Origin: Takakia lepidozioides
Taxonomy: Eukaryota; Streptophyta; Takakiopsida; Takakiales; Takakiaceae
DNA length: 64,000 bases
Assembly: GCA_030704615.1 (NCBI GenBank)
Contig: CM060733.1
Span: forward strand, 40,052,001-40,116,000
Reading direction: 5' to 3'
A model generated the notes under the pieces. It worked only from the letters and a program-made list of their open reading frames with translations, did no database searches and had not been told where the DNA came from. Made by a program: the position numbers and the translations under genes. This document shows, piece by piece, positions 48,100 through 60,246 of the stretch (positions are counted from its first letter, which is position 1; each line of letters begins with the position of its first letter).

Positions 48100-49110
48100 T
48101 TCCCTATAAGTATAGAAAACGAGGATCATTTTCTTCTCTTTCTTCCATAAGTTGTTTGGAGACAATAGAACTATCTCTCAGTTTAGAATAGAACTTTATC
48201 TTCTTTTTTCTCTTTTATTCTGTTGTCTTTTTTTTCCTTTGAAAACTCTATAAGTATGTAGAACGAGGATCATTTCCTTCACTTTCTTCTGCAAGCAAGC
48301 TTTTTGTATAGAATAGAATTGTCTCTCAGTTCTGCTCTTTTGCAATCGTTTGTGTTTCTTCTTTACTTCTATTGTTTGTTTATGTTTCTTTGTTCTTTCG
48401 GTTCTGTGGCAAAATAGAACTATCTCTTAGTTCTTCTCAATAGCCTTCATTTGTTTTTTGCTTTCACTTTCTGTTCTTTGTTTATGTTTCTTTCTGATCT
48501 CTGTTCTTTGTATTTCTGTGTGAGTTGTTCAGCGGAATAGAACTTTCTATTCGTTCTTTGTCTTTCGTTTTGTTTTCTTTCCTCTTTGTTTGTGTTTCTT
48601 CTTTGCTTTTGTTGTTTGTTTATGTTGCTGTGTTTTTTCGGTTCTATGGCAAAATGAACTGTCTCCTAGTTCTAATTCTGAGTAGCCTTCATTTGTTTTT
48701 TTCCTTCGTTTTCTGTTCTTTGTTTATGTTTCTTTCCGATCTTTATTCTTTGTATTTCTGTGTGAATTGTACAGCAAAATAGAACTTTATATTCTTTCTT
48801 TCTTTTCGTTTTTTCTCTTTCGTTTTGTTTCTTTCCTCTTCGTTTGTCTTTCTTCTTTGCTTCTGTTGTTTGTTTATGTTTCTTTGTTCTTTCAAGACTG
48901 TGGCAAAATAGAATTGTCTCCTAGTTCTTCTGAGTAGCCTTCATTTTGTTTTTTCTTTCACTTTCTGTCTTTGTTTATGTTTCTTTTTTATCTTCTTTGT
49001 ATTTTTGTGTGAGTTGCTCAGTGGAATAGAACTTTCCCTTCTTTCTTTCTCTTCGTTTTTTCTCTTCGTTCTTTCTCTTTTGTTTTGTTTTGTTTTCTTC
49101 TAACATATCA
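48100..49110. repeat. T-rich tandem repeat, about 245-bp unit
   Basis: The word GGAATAGAACTTTC recurs at about 48532, 48773 and 49020. Each unit also contains TTGTTTGTTTATGTTTCTTTG and a TGGCAAAATAGAACTGTCTC variant. The first part is a shorter, 146-bp variant (GAGGATCATTTYCTTC at about 48120 and 48266). The plus strand is strongly enriched in T over A. Open frames in it are Phe/Leu/Ser repeats and are not genes. Confidence 0.8.
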
Positions 49111-50284
49111 GACACACTATCAGATAACTACCAAAAACACTATCTTATATTTCCAAGAAATCATCAAAATTCCTTACACTGTGATTATGCCACTTGAATG
49201 TTACATCATAATCTATAATATATATGATATTCAAGCATGATATCAGTATAGTATATACAACTTACAGATTATAAATATTTAATTATAATCAGAATTATAT
49301 ATATAGTATAAATAAGTGTATGAAAAACGAATATTTATATTATATTAAAAAAATTAATAATAAATTAGTGTATTTTAAAATCTAGCTATAACCTAACAAC
49401 ATCGCTATATAAATCAAACTATCATTCTATCCATCAACTAGTCAATTATCATTCCGTCCATTATCATAAATCAATCATTATCAGTTACAATCATGTGTTA
49501 TTTTTACTTATTACATAATTATTTATTCATATCACTTTATATCTTATCATTACATTTTATATTTCAAATTTAAAATCTTAAATATTTATATTATTTATAT
49601 AAATGAACATACTAAGATATTTATTTAAAAGAACTATATTTATTTATTTATTTATTTAATCATAATGATGTATATTATATATATTATAAATATAAATATA
49701 TTATCAATTTATGTCATGCTTTCAATGTCAGATTCATCATTCCAATTTAAATCTAATCAATCAAGTTATCTATCATATTACATCTCAAAAACTTCAAGTA
49801 TTTTAAATATATTATTTATATTAACGAATTTATTTAATGAATAATAATTTTAAATAAAATGTATATATAATAATATAATATGTATTCAATAATTTAAATA
49901 TAAATCAATATATAATGTATAATGTATAATACTATATTGTATCACAATTCCAACCTCAGATTTCATCATGTCAATAAATTCAAAATCCATTCAATCAAAT
50001 TGTTTATCATGTTACATTTCAAAATCTCCAATTTGTTTTTAACCTTTATGGTTAATCTTTAAGGCCTTTGGGCCATAATTTTGTATGCTATAATGGATAG
50101 CTATAAGGGTTCGAATCCCTATACAAATTTTTTTTTTTTTGTGAAAACCAGGGCTGAAACCAGTCCAATCTGATATAGGAGTTCATATTCGTATATTGTA
50201 TAATGTGTATATATCTATATGTGTACAACAAATATGGCATGTATAATATTGATCGTAATCTGATATACCAATTGTGAATGTGTT
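49111..50284. other. Extremely AT-rich stretch
   Basis: No gene. It is mostly A/T words with only isolated G or C, and a tRNA-like arm near its right end (see 50085-50140). Confidence 0.6.
50085..50140 (+). other. tRNA T-arm-like sequence followed by a T-run
   Basis: AAGGGTTCGAATCCCT forms a perfect 5-bp stem with the canonical TTCGAAT loop (Pol III B-box). TTGTAT upstream can pair with ATACAA downstream like an acceptor stem, and 13 T residues follow. A full cloverleaf with D and anticodon arms could not be fitted, so it is not a tRNA gene. It may be a decayed tRNA or the head of a tRNA-derived SINE. Confidence 0.35.
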
Positions 50285-51085
50285 GTTTTTTTAATCACTC
50301 TAAAAAATCCTTAGAGCGGCTCAGAGCAGCTCTAAGGGATCCTTAGAGCGATTGCAAATAGCAATATAGTTTATTTTGTTTTCTTGCTCTAAGTAATGCT
50401 TAGATCAAACCATTTAGATTTTTTTGTTTTTCCCGCTCTAATAAATCCTTAGAGCGGCTCTGAAGGATCCTTAGAGCAAATACAAATATCAATTTAGCTT
50501 TTTTCTGTTTCCCCGCGGTAGAAAATCCTAGAACGGCTTAGAGCGGCTCTAAGGGATCCTTATAGCGAATGTAAATAGTTTTTTAATTTTCTTCCTCTAA
50601 CTAATACTTAGATCGAATGTAAATAGCAAATTAGTTTTTTCTGTTTTTCCACTCTAAAAAACCCTAGAGCGGTTCTAAAGGATTCTTAGAGCGAATATAA
50701 ATAGCCATTTAGCTTTTTCTGTTTTTCCATTGTATGAAATCCTTAGAGTGGCTTAGAGCGGCTCTAGGGGATCAACAAACGTAAATAGCAATTCAGCTTG
50801 TTCTATTTTTCCAATCTAACAAATCCTTACATTGGCTCTAAGGATATTAAGGGATCGTTAGAATAAATGTAAAAAATATGTTAAGTCTATCTTCTTGGTC
50901 ATGGTTGACCGATTTGTTTTCCCGCTCTATGAAATCCTTAGAGCGGCTTAGAACGCTATAAGGGATCCTTACAATGAACGTAAATAGAAATTTAGTTTTT
51001 TTTATTTTTCCAATTTAAGAGATCCTTACATTCGCTCTAAGGGATCATTAGAATAAATGTAAAAAATATGTTAGGGTTTTTTCTT
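50285..51085. repeat. Second hairpin satellite array (AATCCTTAGAGCGGCTC)
   Basis: Eight or nine diverged units of 80-130 bp start at about 50296, 50433, 50512, 50650, 50728, 50811, 50921 and 51008. Each has a dyad such as CCTTAGAGCGGCTCTAAGG or GGATCCTTAGAGCG, followed by CRAATRYAAATAGCAATTTAG and a T-rich linker. The CTTAG-based stems recall the array at 46.3-47.8 kb, although the units are not the same. No coding sequence. Confidence 0.8.
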
Positions 51086-51310
51086 CTTGGTCATGGTTGA
51101 CTGTTGAGGCCATATGGCACCCTTTGAGATTTAACTCTTCTTCCCCTTCAATAATTCAACTATTAACAATATAGTTATTTGGCTAAAAATAATGTGATTT
51201 TTTGGCTAAAATATCTTAGGGTTTAGCTAGAACTTGTCGACGTGGCCTTCTGTCTTGCCGAGAAACAAAAACTTGGCACTAGCTGGCATCCTAAAGAATT
51301 TCTGGTTTTA
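51086..51310. other. Possible leftover of a tandem retroelement interior
   Basis: AT-rich and non-coding. If the primer-binding site next to it is real, this stretch is the start of an internal retroelement region on the minus strand. Confidence 0.3.
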
Positions 51311-51321
51311 CTCTGATGCCA
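51311..51321 (-). other. Candidate primer-binding site (initiator tRNA-Met type)
   Basis: On the minus strand it reads TGGCATCAGAG, one base different from the usual plant TGGTATCAGAG, and directly follows the CA end of the candidate LTR. Confidence 0.5.
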
Positions 51322-51959
51322 TGTTATGTTTTTTGGCCTTGGATCAGCAATAGTTTTCTCTAGTGAATTTAGGTCAGGCGGCATGATTGGAAAGCCCTTC
51401 AAACTGTGAAGCCTTAAAACAAGATGGGAGAATAATCTCTTGTTCTCTCAAGTATAGAACAAAACGACAAGGGGCGAGCAAGGAGGAGCGTGCATTCACG
51501 CGAGAGGAGGATCTCAACAAGCGAACTGACAGAAAATCATACACACGTATCGCAATTAGACAACTTTACACATCTACATACACCAAAGTACATGAGCTAC
51601 CTGACACAAGGTCAGGCCGCCGCTTTATACAAATCCTAGCTGCATGCCTTCCTGACGCGTGGCGAAGCGTGTCAGGCTAAACCCGCGACGCCACATCAAA
51701 ACCCTAGATCTATTGAACAGCCATGATGCAGCCACAAGCCATAACTAATCTTGGCTATGATATCTTTGTAACGGTTCAACGGTATTTTAAGCCAAAAAAT
51801 TATACTACGAATTAGTATCGCCGCTTTGGATGAATAAGGTAAATCTATGATGAGGAAAGTTTGGGGCATCACATCTGTGAAGCCTAGCCTCCACGAAAAA
51901 TCATGAGCTCCGCGAAGTACAATATAAGAAATAATAAGTAAATATTTGGGATAAAATCA
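51322..51959 (-). repeat. Candidate LTR of the Ty3-type element
   Basis: The 638-bp stretch starts TG and ends CA on either strand. On its right is a pyrimidine-rich CCCTCC, which is purine-rich on the minus strand and suits a polypurine tract, then the integrase gene about 200 bases away. That is where a 3' LTR of a minus-strand element should be. No second LTR is in the window for comparison; it may lie beyond copy B. Confidence 0.5.
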
Positions 51960-52157
51960 CCCTCCACTGCTGGGTGAAAAACCTATCAAAGGAAAACCTG
52001 GTACCTACAAATTGGGCTGATGACAAAACCTTTGGCTAGGAAAACCGTGCAGGGAGTACACGTAGTGACATATCATAGGTCTACAAATGCATCAAGAGCT
52101 AGAATAGAAGGCCAGAAAGGCCGAAAAGCCGCAAAGTGCCAAATCCGCAAGCTAACA

Positions 52158-53558
52158 CTAATCGGCCGAAGAAGCCAATCTGAAGAAGATCAAGACATCA
52201 TCCCATGTACGTCCCTCCACATTGATGCACGTAAGATCAAAGACCAGCTCGGAATGCAACAAATCCGTGAGAGAAACAGGTTCATCATGTGCGTGGACAT
52301 TGAACCCCTGTGGAAGAAGGAGAGCACATCGCCCACGTAAAAGCTCATAGATCAAGTATGGACCGTCGATCTTAAGCTTAGATTTGCATGCATGCTTACC
52401 ATGCTGCAGCCGAATGCATATGGTCTGTCCCACCTGGAAAAGGTTAGAATACTTGACACGATTGATAAAATTACGGGCTTGGGTGAGCTGAGCCTTACCA
52501 ATGTTCGTCTTGGCATCATGGATGGACACCGCATGCCGAGCATGAAGATTCTCAACAAAGGTCTCAAGATCAACCGGCTCAGCTACAGTAGAGATAAGAG
52601 GGGTAGAATGCAAAGGAGAAACACATTTGCGACCATACAACAACTCAAAAGGAGTCTCCTTAGTGCTAGCATGCACGGCGGTGCGATAAGCAAAGAGAAT
52701 AGGGGGAAGAAATGTATCCCACTCCCTGGTAAGTGCGTCATTCTTCTCCAACATGCGGCAAAGAGTTTGGTTGAAGCGTTCCATAAGGCCATTGGTCTAT
52801 GGATGGTATGGGGCTGTGGTGGAATGCTTGACACCAAAGTTGAAGCACACCACCGTGAGGAGCTGGTTACAAAACTCTTTGCCCTGATCCGTTAGTATCT
52901 CCCGAGGATACCCATGCCGCATAAGGATCTCATTGAAGAAGAACTGAGCTACAGCATCACTAGTCTTGGTACGCAAAGGCCGGACTTCTACCCACTTAGT
53001 CAAGTAGTCGGTAGCTACACAAAAATAGCTTCGACCCTTTGATGTGAGTGTGAGGGGTCCTACCAAATCAATGCCAACACGAGCAAAAACATGTGTAACA
53101 GGCAAAGGCTGCAGCTCATACAAGATCCGGGCCCTAGGGAGAGCAATGTTAGCACGACAACCTTCACACTTAGAGATGAACTCCGTGACATCCCGGTGAA
53201 TTCCCAGCCAATAGTAAACCTCTTGGATGCGGGCCACGGTTTTCTTGATACCAATGTGACCTGCATACAAAGAACAATGAAAACGCTCCAATAAAACATT
53301 CAGCTGGCTCCGTGGTGGCACCTCCAAATAGCATGGCACTCCCCCTCTAGTGAGCTCCTTGAAAAGCTTATCACCCATGAAACGGTGAGTAGACACATGA
53401 TAAAGAATTTGCTTGCACAAAGACTCGGAAAGGCCAGCTGGCGAACGCCCTGATTGGCATCGCTGGAGTAGCACAACATGTAGCTGATCATCCATGACTG
53501 CACTACACATAAGAAGTAGACAATGGGCTTTAGAGAAGGTGGTCTGGAGTGCTTGCAC
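52158..53558 (-). pseudogene. Ty3-type integrase
   Basis: Integrase joins retroelement cDNA to the host genome. On the minus strand the zinc-binding HHCC domain is complete (HCSLYAGHIG to CEGC). It is followed by the catalytic core with Asp in GIDLVGPL, Asp in ILTDQGKEF and Glu in MERFNQTL, and a C-terminal domain (YLIYELLRGRCALLLP). A single TAG at 52797-52799 separates the two open parts, where a Gln codon (CAG) is expected between YHP and TNG. Otherwise the frame is open for about 460 codons. No reverse transcriptase or RNase H lies between it and gag, so the middle of pol is deleted. Confidence 0.9.
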
Positions 53559-53825
53559 CTATGATCTCCAGCCAGGGATACCTTCACCTCATTTGTTACT
53601 ACTCATGGACAACCAAATCAGGCCTTGAAGTTCAAGCCAATAGTCACACCGGAGTGCAACAGCTGAATCACAACAAACTCGGGGGCCAAGGAAAAAGAAG
53701 AACTGGAACACAACAAGGAACTTCCACCAAACCATCTAAATTCTCTCTAAGCAATAAATCCACCATACATGGGTGAAGATGTTGCAGCCATGCCAAGCTC
53801 GGAGCCCACTGGAGCTTGAAACTTA
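53559..53825. other. Short pol/gag junction remnant
   Basis: About 270 bases link gag and integrase, which normally lie several kb apart. It has no clear motif. This marks the internal deletion of protease, reverse transcriptase and RNase H. Confidence 0.5.
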
Positions 53826-54650
53826 TCACGAGTTTGCATATTTGCTGTCAGCTAAGTCTGCCATCTTAAGATTAATTTCTGCTAGCATAGTTTTGTCATT
53901 AACAAAATGACGACGTTGGGCCCAATTTTGAATAACATGAGGCAAGCCAAGGAGAAAGTAGGTCTTGACCATATGATCACGTTCTGCTAGATCAATGATA
54001 TTTTCTGCAGCAGCAAATTTGAGATCCATGTAATACTTCCACAAGGACTCTCCTGGCTGGTAAGTCCTGGAGCTCAATTTGGTGAAGCAGTCCAAGGGTC
54101 GTTCAGGAGGCTTGAACAGGGTTTTAGCCCATTCCACAAGGGATGCCCAAATGAGATGGGGTCATCCATGATGGCTGCATGCAACAAGTCACGAGCTGGT
54201 CCCTTCATGCTCATTCTAAAGATTGCCATTTTAAAATTCTCAGGCACACATTCACATTAGCAATCACTTCAAACATATGGAGATATCTATCAAAGTCCTC
54301 TCTCATGGTGTATTCTGGATAGGGCTGGGTAGTGAGCTGAGGAAGCAAATGACATGACAGACTATGATTCATGTGACCAGGCTCAGCAGATCCATGGGCC
54401 GGGCAGCAGTGAGTCATAGCCTAAAGTCTGATTAGTGGTATTATTCATAGCATGGACCCCACTAGCAACCGGGATATAGTTGTTACTCATAACATTAGAG
54501 GGACCTTGATATGACAAAGATGGCAGACTGGGTGGCAACACTGTCATGCCCACTGGGGGAACATGTAGTGTAGGCCTCGACTGAACAGCCTGACTGATCA
54601 TTGCAGCTTGGTTGGGAGCCACCCCACTCATTGTGTGAATGGGTGACATG
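53826..54650 (-). pseudogene. Ty3-type gag, interrupted by copy B
   Basis: Gag forms the particle. On the minus strand: a Pro/Gln-rich start (PIHTMSGVAPNQAAMISQAV), then YPEYTMREDFDRYLHMFEVIA, and the retrotransposon gag fold (KTLFKPPERPLDCFTKLSSR, then QPGESLWKYYMDLKFAAAE and HMVKTYFLLGLPHVIQ). Frame changes near 54200 and 54230 break it. The 5' end is cut at 54650 by the insertion of the Mutator-like copy B. It belongs to the same element as the integrase to its left. Confidence 0.8.
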
Positions 54651-54671
54651 CAGGGATGCCTCGGCGTGAGC
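54651..54671 (+). repeat. Copy B terminal inverted repeat, outer end
   Basis: CAGGGATGCCTCGG followed by CGTGAGC is identical over 21 bases to the reverse complement of copy A's right end (14735-14755). Inside it a palindrome with GCGTGAGCGC and GTGCTCACGC repeats the subterminal structure of copy A. Confidence 0.9.
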
Positions 54672-54889
54672 CTAGTCGCGTGAGCGCAACTGTGCTCACG
54701 CCACGTCACCTTGCGCCAACGCCACATCACGGGGCTCACTCCACGTCATCGCGCTTGAAGGCCCCGTCAGCACGCGCCAAGGAAGAAATGGAGTATATTC
54801 CCGCGGAAGGGCACAATTCACCGCGGAAACAAGCTGGACGACATAATAAAAAGACGTGGTCAATCCCACCTGAAAGCAACAAATGAATG

Positions 54890-55250
54890 AAGGATGGATG
54901 AATGTAGAGTGGATGATAAACAGATGGATGAGTGCGAAAAATGAAAGTAGATGGATGAATGTGGGATGGATAATAGTAAAATGGATGAATGTATAATGGA
55001 TGTTGAATAATGGAAAACATTCATGACTGGAGGATGCATGAATACTCTGTAGATGAATGCACAATGTATATGACATGAGTGTGGTAGGTTTGTGGGGTGG
55101 ATTACAGAGTACAGTGGATGAATGTATACTTGATGTTTAATAAAGGAAAACATTCATGAATGGAGCACGCATGAATGCACAGTAGATGAATGCACAATGG
55201 ATATGACAAGAGTGAGTGGGGTTTGTGGGATGGATTCATACATATTGCCA
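54890..55250. repeat. Subterminal GGATGAATG minisatellite (copy B)
   Basis: Inverse complement of the array at 14200-14545 in copy A: repeated GGATGAATGT and ATGGATGAATG words with longer units of about 100-110 bp (CATTCATGAMTGGAG recurs). Noncoding. Confidence 0.85.
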
Positions 55251-57699
55251 TTTTAATGAAAGTGGATTCTTTTTTCTTTTTTTTCTGCCGGAACAACTAC
55301 AGTGGAGTAAGGGGATTCAATGTTTTCCGAAGAGGATGAAACAAAACATTAAAAGAACAAAGTTCAGTCTGACTCAAAGTCAGTACAATGTATCCCCGCA
55401 TCCTCTGCATCTAAGTCTAAGTATTGAAGAACTCCGGATCTACGCTGGCTACACCTACGGCCGGGCAATAAAAAGTCAGGGAATAGAGACTCGGCCGCAT
55501 GAAGTGCCATTGCTTCGGCATACACAGGAAGCAGAAAATTGGAAAGGGGGCTGTCAAAAACAGGCTCGTCACAAATGGGGGTATCTCCTGAAGATCCATT
55601 GTTGCCTTTCCTACAAGTCACAGCCCGAAAAAAGTTATTACTATAAATTTGATGTCCGAGAAATTGAGATGGCTCCCAAAATGGGTTTAGGACTTACTCA
55701 CATGAAAAGTCGTTGTCGACCTGCTTATCCTCGGGATCGTCATCATTTCGGATTTGAATCCTCTCAGTCTATGTGCCTGAAGTGGAGCCAAACAATAGGG
55801 GGAGGAGCACTATCTTGTAAAGGTCAGAATCACCCTCCATGCTAAAAAGGCTTCTTCCGCTTGCCTTGCATGCATGGTAAGTTGCTCCTGCACCAAACAG
55901 GAGGACATGAACAGGTTGGGGGGGGGGGGGATTTAAGAAGATGAAACTGGTGAAAGAAAATCAATTTGGAAGGGAGAGAACGAACCTGTGGACACAGAAA
56001 GATCGACCACCCGTGCAGAATGGTGGCTGCATGACTCCAGCAGTATCTGCATGAACGTTGGGGTTTTTTTCCTTTGCACCTCTCCAGGGAGTGCCATCTG
56101 GTCTCTTGAGAGTCTGACTGGACTGCATGAAGCTGTACAAAATGTCATCGACATGCGGCTCATACGGGGGGTTGACGAAACAACCCTGGTCAGAAATCTC
56201 AAAGCTGCGGACGGAGGATGGTGTCTTTGAGGTGCGAATCCTCCGCAGGCAGATCGCCTCGAACATCCTCGTCTGCCAAAGACTGCAAGTTAGGGTGGTA
56301 AATACAAACTATAGTGGAAGTTTACACACTGGAAATTCAAAACAAATGCATACAACAATCTGTTTTGTCACGAATCTGTCATGATCGGTGTCGATCATTA
56401 CACATTCTTCTATAGTGGAGCTGCAGAGAACATTGAAACGCAGCATAAAAGCACAAGAAGAAGGGAGACGACAAACTAGCTGACCCGGACAACCCCCTTT
56501 CACAAGGTATAGGCTGTTCACACAATTCCATGTGCGCAAAACTTCAAACCCAGAGGACTTCAGGTATGATGCCAAGACCCGACGACTATCTTTGTCACAT
56601 GATTGAAAAAGCAGAAGTGTCCCTGCATCATAGAGGAAATTATTGCAAAACCCCAACACCCAACTCCAGTAGTTGTCATCGAATTTGTTCCAGCTTGGCG
56701 TCTTGCCCTTCAGAAGAACTTCTGGCACAGCCTGGCCGTCCGGGATGTCGAGAATGACAATGTCAGCCGCAAATGTTTTCTGCACACCGCACATGAAGGT
56801 GGGACCAGTGCTCACCTTCAACATACATGTCAAATTTTAGAACGAAGACAAGAATGTTTTCAAAGAACCAAACTTTAAGGCAGCAAATGACACTTACAGA
56901 TGCAAAGGAAAGAAAATCAAATTGTCACCAGATTAAGGAATGAGATCATCCCAGGTAGGCGAAGGCACCCCAGTGTATCCTCTCTTTCGACTCTGCATCA
57001 TCGCCAGCCATCCCTCATTGACAATCTTAATCTCGCCTGCCAAATATGCACGGGAATGGTGTGGCTTGGCATCGAACACGCACTGAATTGTGCGGGTATA
57101 CCTTCCAGCAGTGAAGTCCTTCTCACTCTCTTTTTCCATCTCCCTTTCTGTTTCTTTCTCCTTCCCCTTGTCCTTTTTCTTCTCCTTGTCCTTGGACTTG
57201 TCTTTGTCCTTTGGCTTTGCTGGTGACCTGGCTATGACATTAGGAGCCTTGTCTTTTGGTATGCGCCCCACCTTCTTGCCTTTCTGCGTCGTTTCCTGAG
57301 CATCAGGCTTCTTGGTAGCCAATGTTGCTATGTTTCTTTGGTACTCCTCGTCATTCAGAGGCGCCAGCATCTCAGCATTATTGTTCAAATATTTCATGTC
57401 CTGCTCTTGAAAGGTCGTGTGCTCAGGTGGGCAGTCTAGGTACCAACCACAGTCTCTGAAGTGAGAAGGACTCCAGTCCTTCAATATCCCTATAGTGTAC
57501 ATGGTTGGATCGTTTGCAGGGTCCGACCACATGTCAAGATAGTTTGGAATACCGCTGAGGTGATTTCCATCCATAAGCACATATTTCGTGTACCTGTGAA
57601 ACACGAGACAAAACACAACCCACCAAAGCGCGAAGTGAGTAAGATGCCAGTAGCACAGAATGAAAAAGGAGCTCTCAGGAGCTCACAACAGCTCTGGAT

Positions 57700-58141
57700 G
57701 TGAATGTCGTCAACGACATTCACAATATTCCATTCAAGGACACTGCAAACACACCCTAAGTTCCTAATCCGGGTAAATACAATCTCTGGCTTTGGAAGGA
57801 CACAGACATAGGAGTGAATGTCGGCAATGACATTCACTTTGGATCGTTGATTACAACGATTTCTCACAAGAGGCAACAACATTGCGAGGAAAGTGAATAT
57901 CGGCAACGACATTCAGAAACCTCGAGTGAGGAACACTCACCAAAATGTCAACGGAACATATAAAATGTACAAAAAATCTCTGGAGCTCACAACAGCTCTG
58001 GATGTGAATGTCGTCAACGCCATTCACAAAATTCCATTCAAGGACACTGCAAACACACACTAAGTTGCTAATCCAGGTGAATGCAATCTCTAGGTTTGGA
58101 AGGACACAGACATAGAAGTGAATGTCGGCACCGACATTCAC
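57700..58141. repeat. Palindromic motif cluster in intron 5 (copy B)
   Basis: Five 24-bp dyads at 57700-57723, 57814-57837, 57893-57916, 58004-58027 and 58118-58141. The half-site is GTGAATGTCG, centres are TCAA or GCAM, and the inverse half-site is CGACATTCAC. Two adjacent blocks of about 300 bp (57665-57840 and 57975-58145) are tandem duplicates carrying two motifs each. Confidence 0.9.
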
Positions 58142-60132
58142 TTTGGATCTGTGATTACATTGCTAACAAAGTCTAAAAAATTTCTCAGTAGGACATTGCA
58201 CCTGTAGACAACTCGTATCATGGCCCACTCTCCCCCAACCTGACTGTCAAAGTCGTTGGACCGCAAAATGTTACCGTCCTTGGAGAACTCTCGGAAAAAA
58301 CAGTATCTCCAGGTGAGACCTCTCCACTTCCTTATGTATGCCTCCAATGTCATTTGAGGCGGGGAAACAATTGAAATGTTCAAGTCCTTCAAAGTTTGCT
58401 CGAGCACAATGGTGGCGCGCTTCTCTAGCTGCAAATGGTACATTTGTCAGTTTTGCAAATAAAGTACTCATCACATTCATGAAGTCAACAAAAATGGAAT
58501 TTCTTTGAATACATATCTGACTCCAAAATGTAGCCTTGTGAAGCCAGTTGTCAAACACAATGTCACTGATTCCTTCCACCTTTGTGCCAGGCTGTATAGT
58601 GTTCTTTGGGAACTGATTCAAGTCCTTCACTATCTGATCTGAGTTCCAAATCTCCAGCCACCTTATTTTGGTTTGGGGGTCGACCATGGAGATGGCCAGC
58701 CGGTGCAATTTCTCTTGCTGCATCTCCGGGTGCACATGCTTGTCATAGTGAGATTTGATCTGCAGAAGGAACTCAGCACCAAGGCCACGATCTACTATTC
58801 TAAGCTGCTTTCCGAAGGCGACATCAGTTTGGTTCTGCGGATTTCATACTCCTTCTTTATTGTTGCTTCCACACCCTTTGATGTCATAAGTTCCTCTGTT
58901 GTAGTGCGGTAGTATTCGGATTTCCCCTTCTCAGCTGCCTCTGCTAGCTCTTGCTGCATTGATCAAAATATGGATGAGTACAAAACGAAATACAAACATG
59001 TATTCAGAAATACAAGTGAGTACAGGCTCGGCCTTACCGCATACATGTACTCCAGAAACGTCTCTCGAGTCAAAGAATACCAAGTGCCTGCAGCTCTTCC
59101 TGTTTCGCACTTCTTGATTATATCGGGGTGGAGTACTGTGCGAAAATCATCCAGCTTCATCAGACCAATCCTCTGAATTCGGAACAGTGTGTGGACCAAG
59201 CTTGTTGTCACATGCGATTTCTCTGTCGATCTGCAATAAGATTGGAAACAATGCATTGGTAAACATCGTTTTTCGGTGGGATTAACAAGACATTGGAGAG
59301 GCAATGGAGTCTCTAGGATGACTTACTTGTTCACGTCGTGCATAGCTGTCAGAAGCCTAGCGATGTCGTTTCCAGGATCCAAAACCATTGCCTCTACAAC
59401 AACATGCTTGTCTTTCTCTTTCTCATGATGTTTCTAAATGTATCCCATCTATGCCAGCAAATCGGTGGTTGCCGTTCCAAACGTAGAACATGTGATTGCA
59501 GAATTGCTGGGTGTTTCTTCCCATCATGAGGCCCAGCTCGAACTCCTCATTAACATCCCAGCACTCATCCCAGGTATCTCTGATACACTAATGTGCTTTT
59601 CCCATTTGTAACCGTTAGTGACACATAAAAAACTTGTGCACCAAGCACAAGTCTGTATCCATGCACGAAATCAGTTTCCAATTTTGTTATGTCATGGGAA
59701 AGAGGGGGACGCACAACAGGCATAGATATCATCCGGCATAGTGGGATGTCCAGACGCCCTCCAGAGACGAGCATGTCCCTAATAATCTCCCGAGAGTTTA
59801 CCTTCTGGAATGACATGAGTTCTTTCACCTTGTCAAGGTAGTGCACTTCAGGTTCATCTGCTTCATTGCTATTCTCAGAGCTCTTGCCAGACTCGTTCCC
59901 ATCTCCAGAACCTTTTGCCTCTGTTCTTGTCTGCTTGGACTTCACAGTTTTCTGCACGATGCCATTCCAATCTGTCAGTGAATAATGTGCAAATAGTGAA
60001 CGTCCGTACCGACCATCACTCTGTCTCCTCTCAAATCACAGTGAATGGCGGCACCGACATTCACAACAATCTACAAAACCAAAGCTGATCCAGACGAATG
60101 CAAACCAAAACAATATGACTACATAGTGATGC

Positions 60133-60246
60133 AAATGCATTGTCGTTAACGCCGTCCGCTAATGCTCAGAACCTCAGTGTACATGTTTGCCCATAAACAT
60201 GCTGAGGTTCTGAGCATTAGCAAACGGCGTTAACGACAATGCATTT
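60133..60246. repeat. Long near-perfect inverted repeat in intron 1 (copy B)
   Basis: Arms 60133-60177 and 60202-60246 pair at 43 of 45 positions; the two mismatches are CC against TT. The 24-base spacer contains a further stem, CATGTTT with AAACATG. Each arm contains one palindromic motif with a TTAACG centre. The whole could form a cruciform, or a 50-bp RNA hairpin in the pre-mRNA. Not seen in copy A. Confidence 0.92.

Noticed and set aside
48525-48782. Hydrophobic Phe/Leu/Ser-rich frame resembling a membrane protein
   Set aside because: Direct result of T-rich tandem repeats; period and content follow the array.
49111-50284. Organellar DNA insertion
   Set aside because: No rRNA, tRNA or organellar gene is recognisable, and the words are simple A/T strings rather than organellar spacer sequence I can identify.
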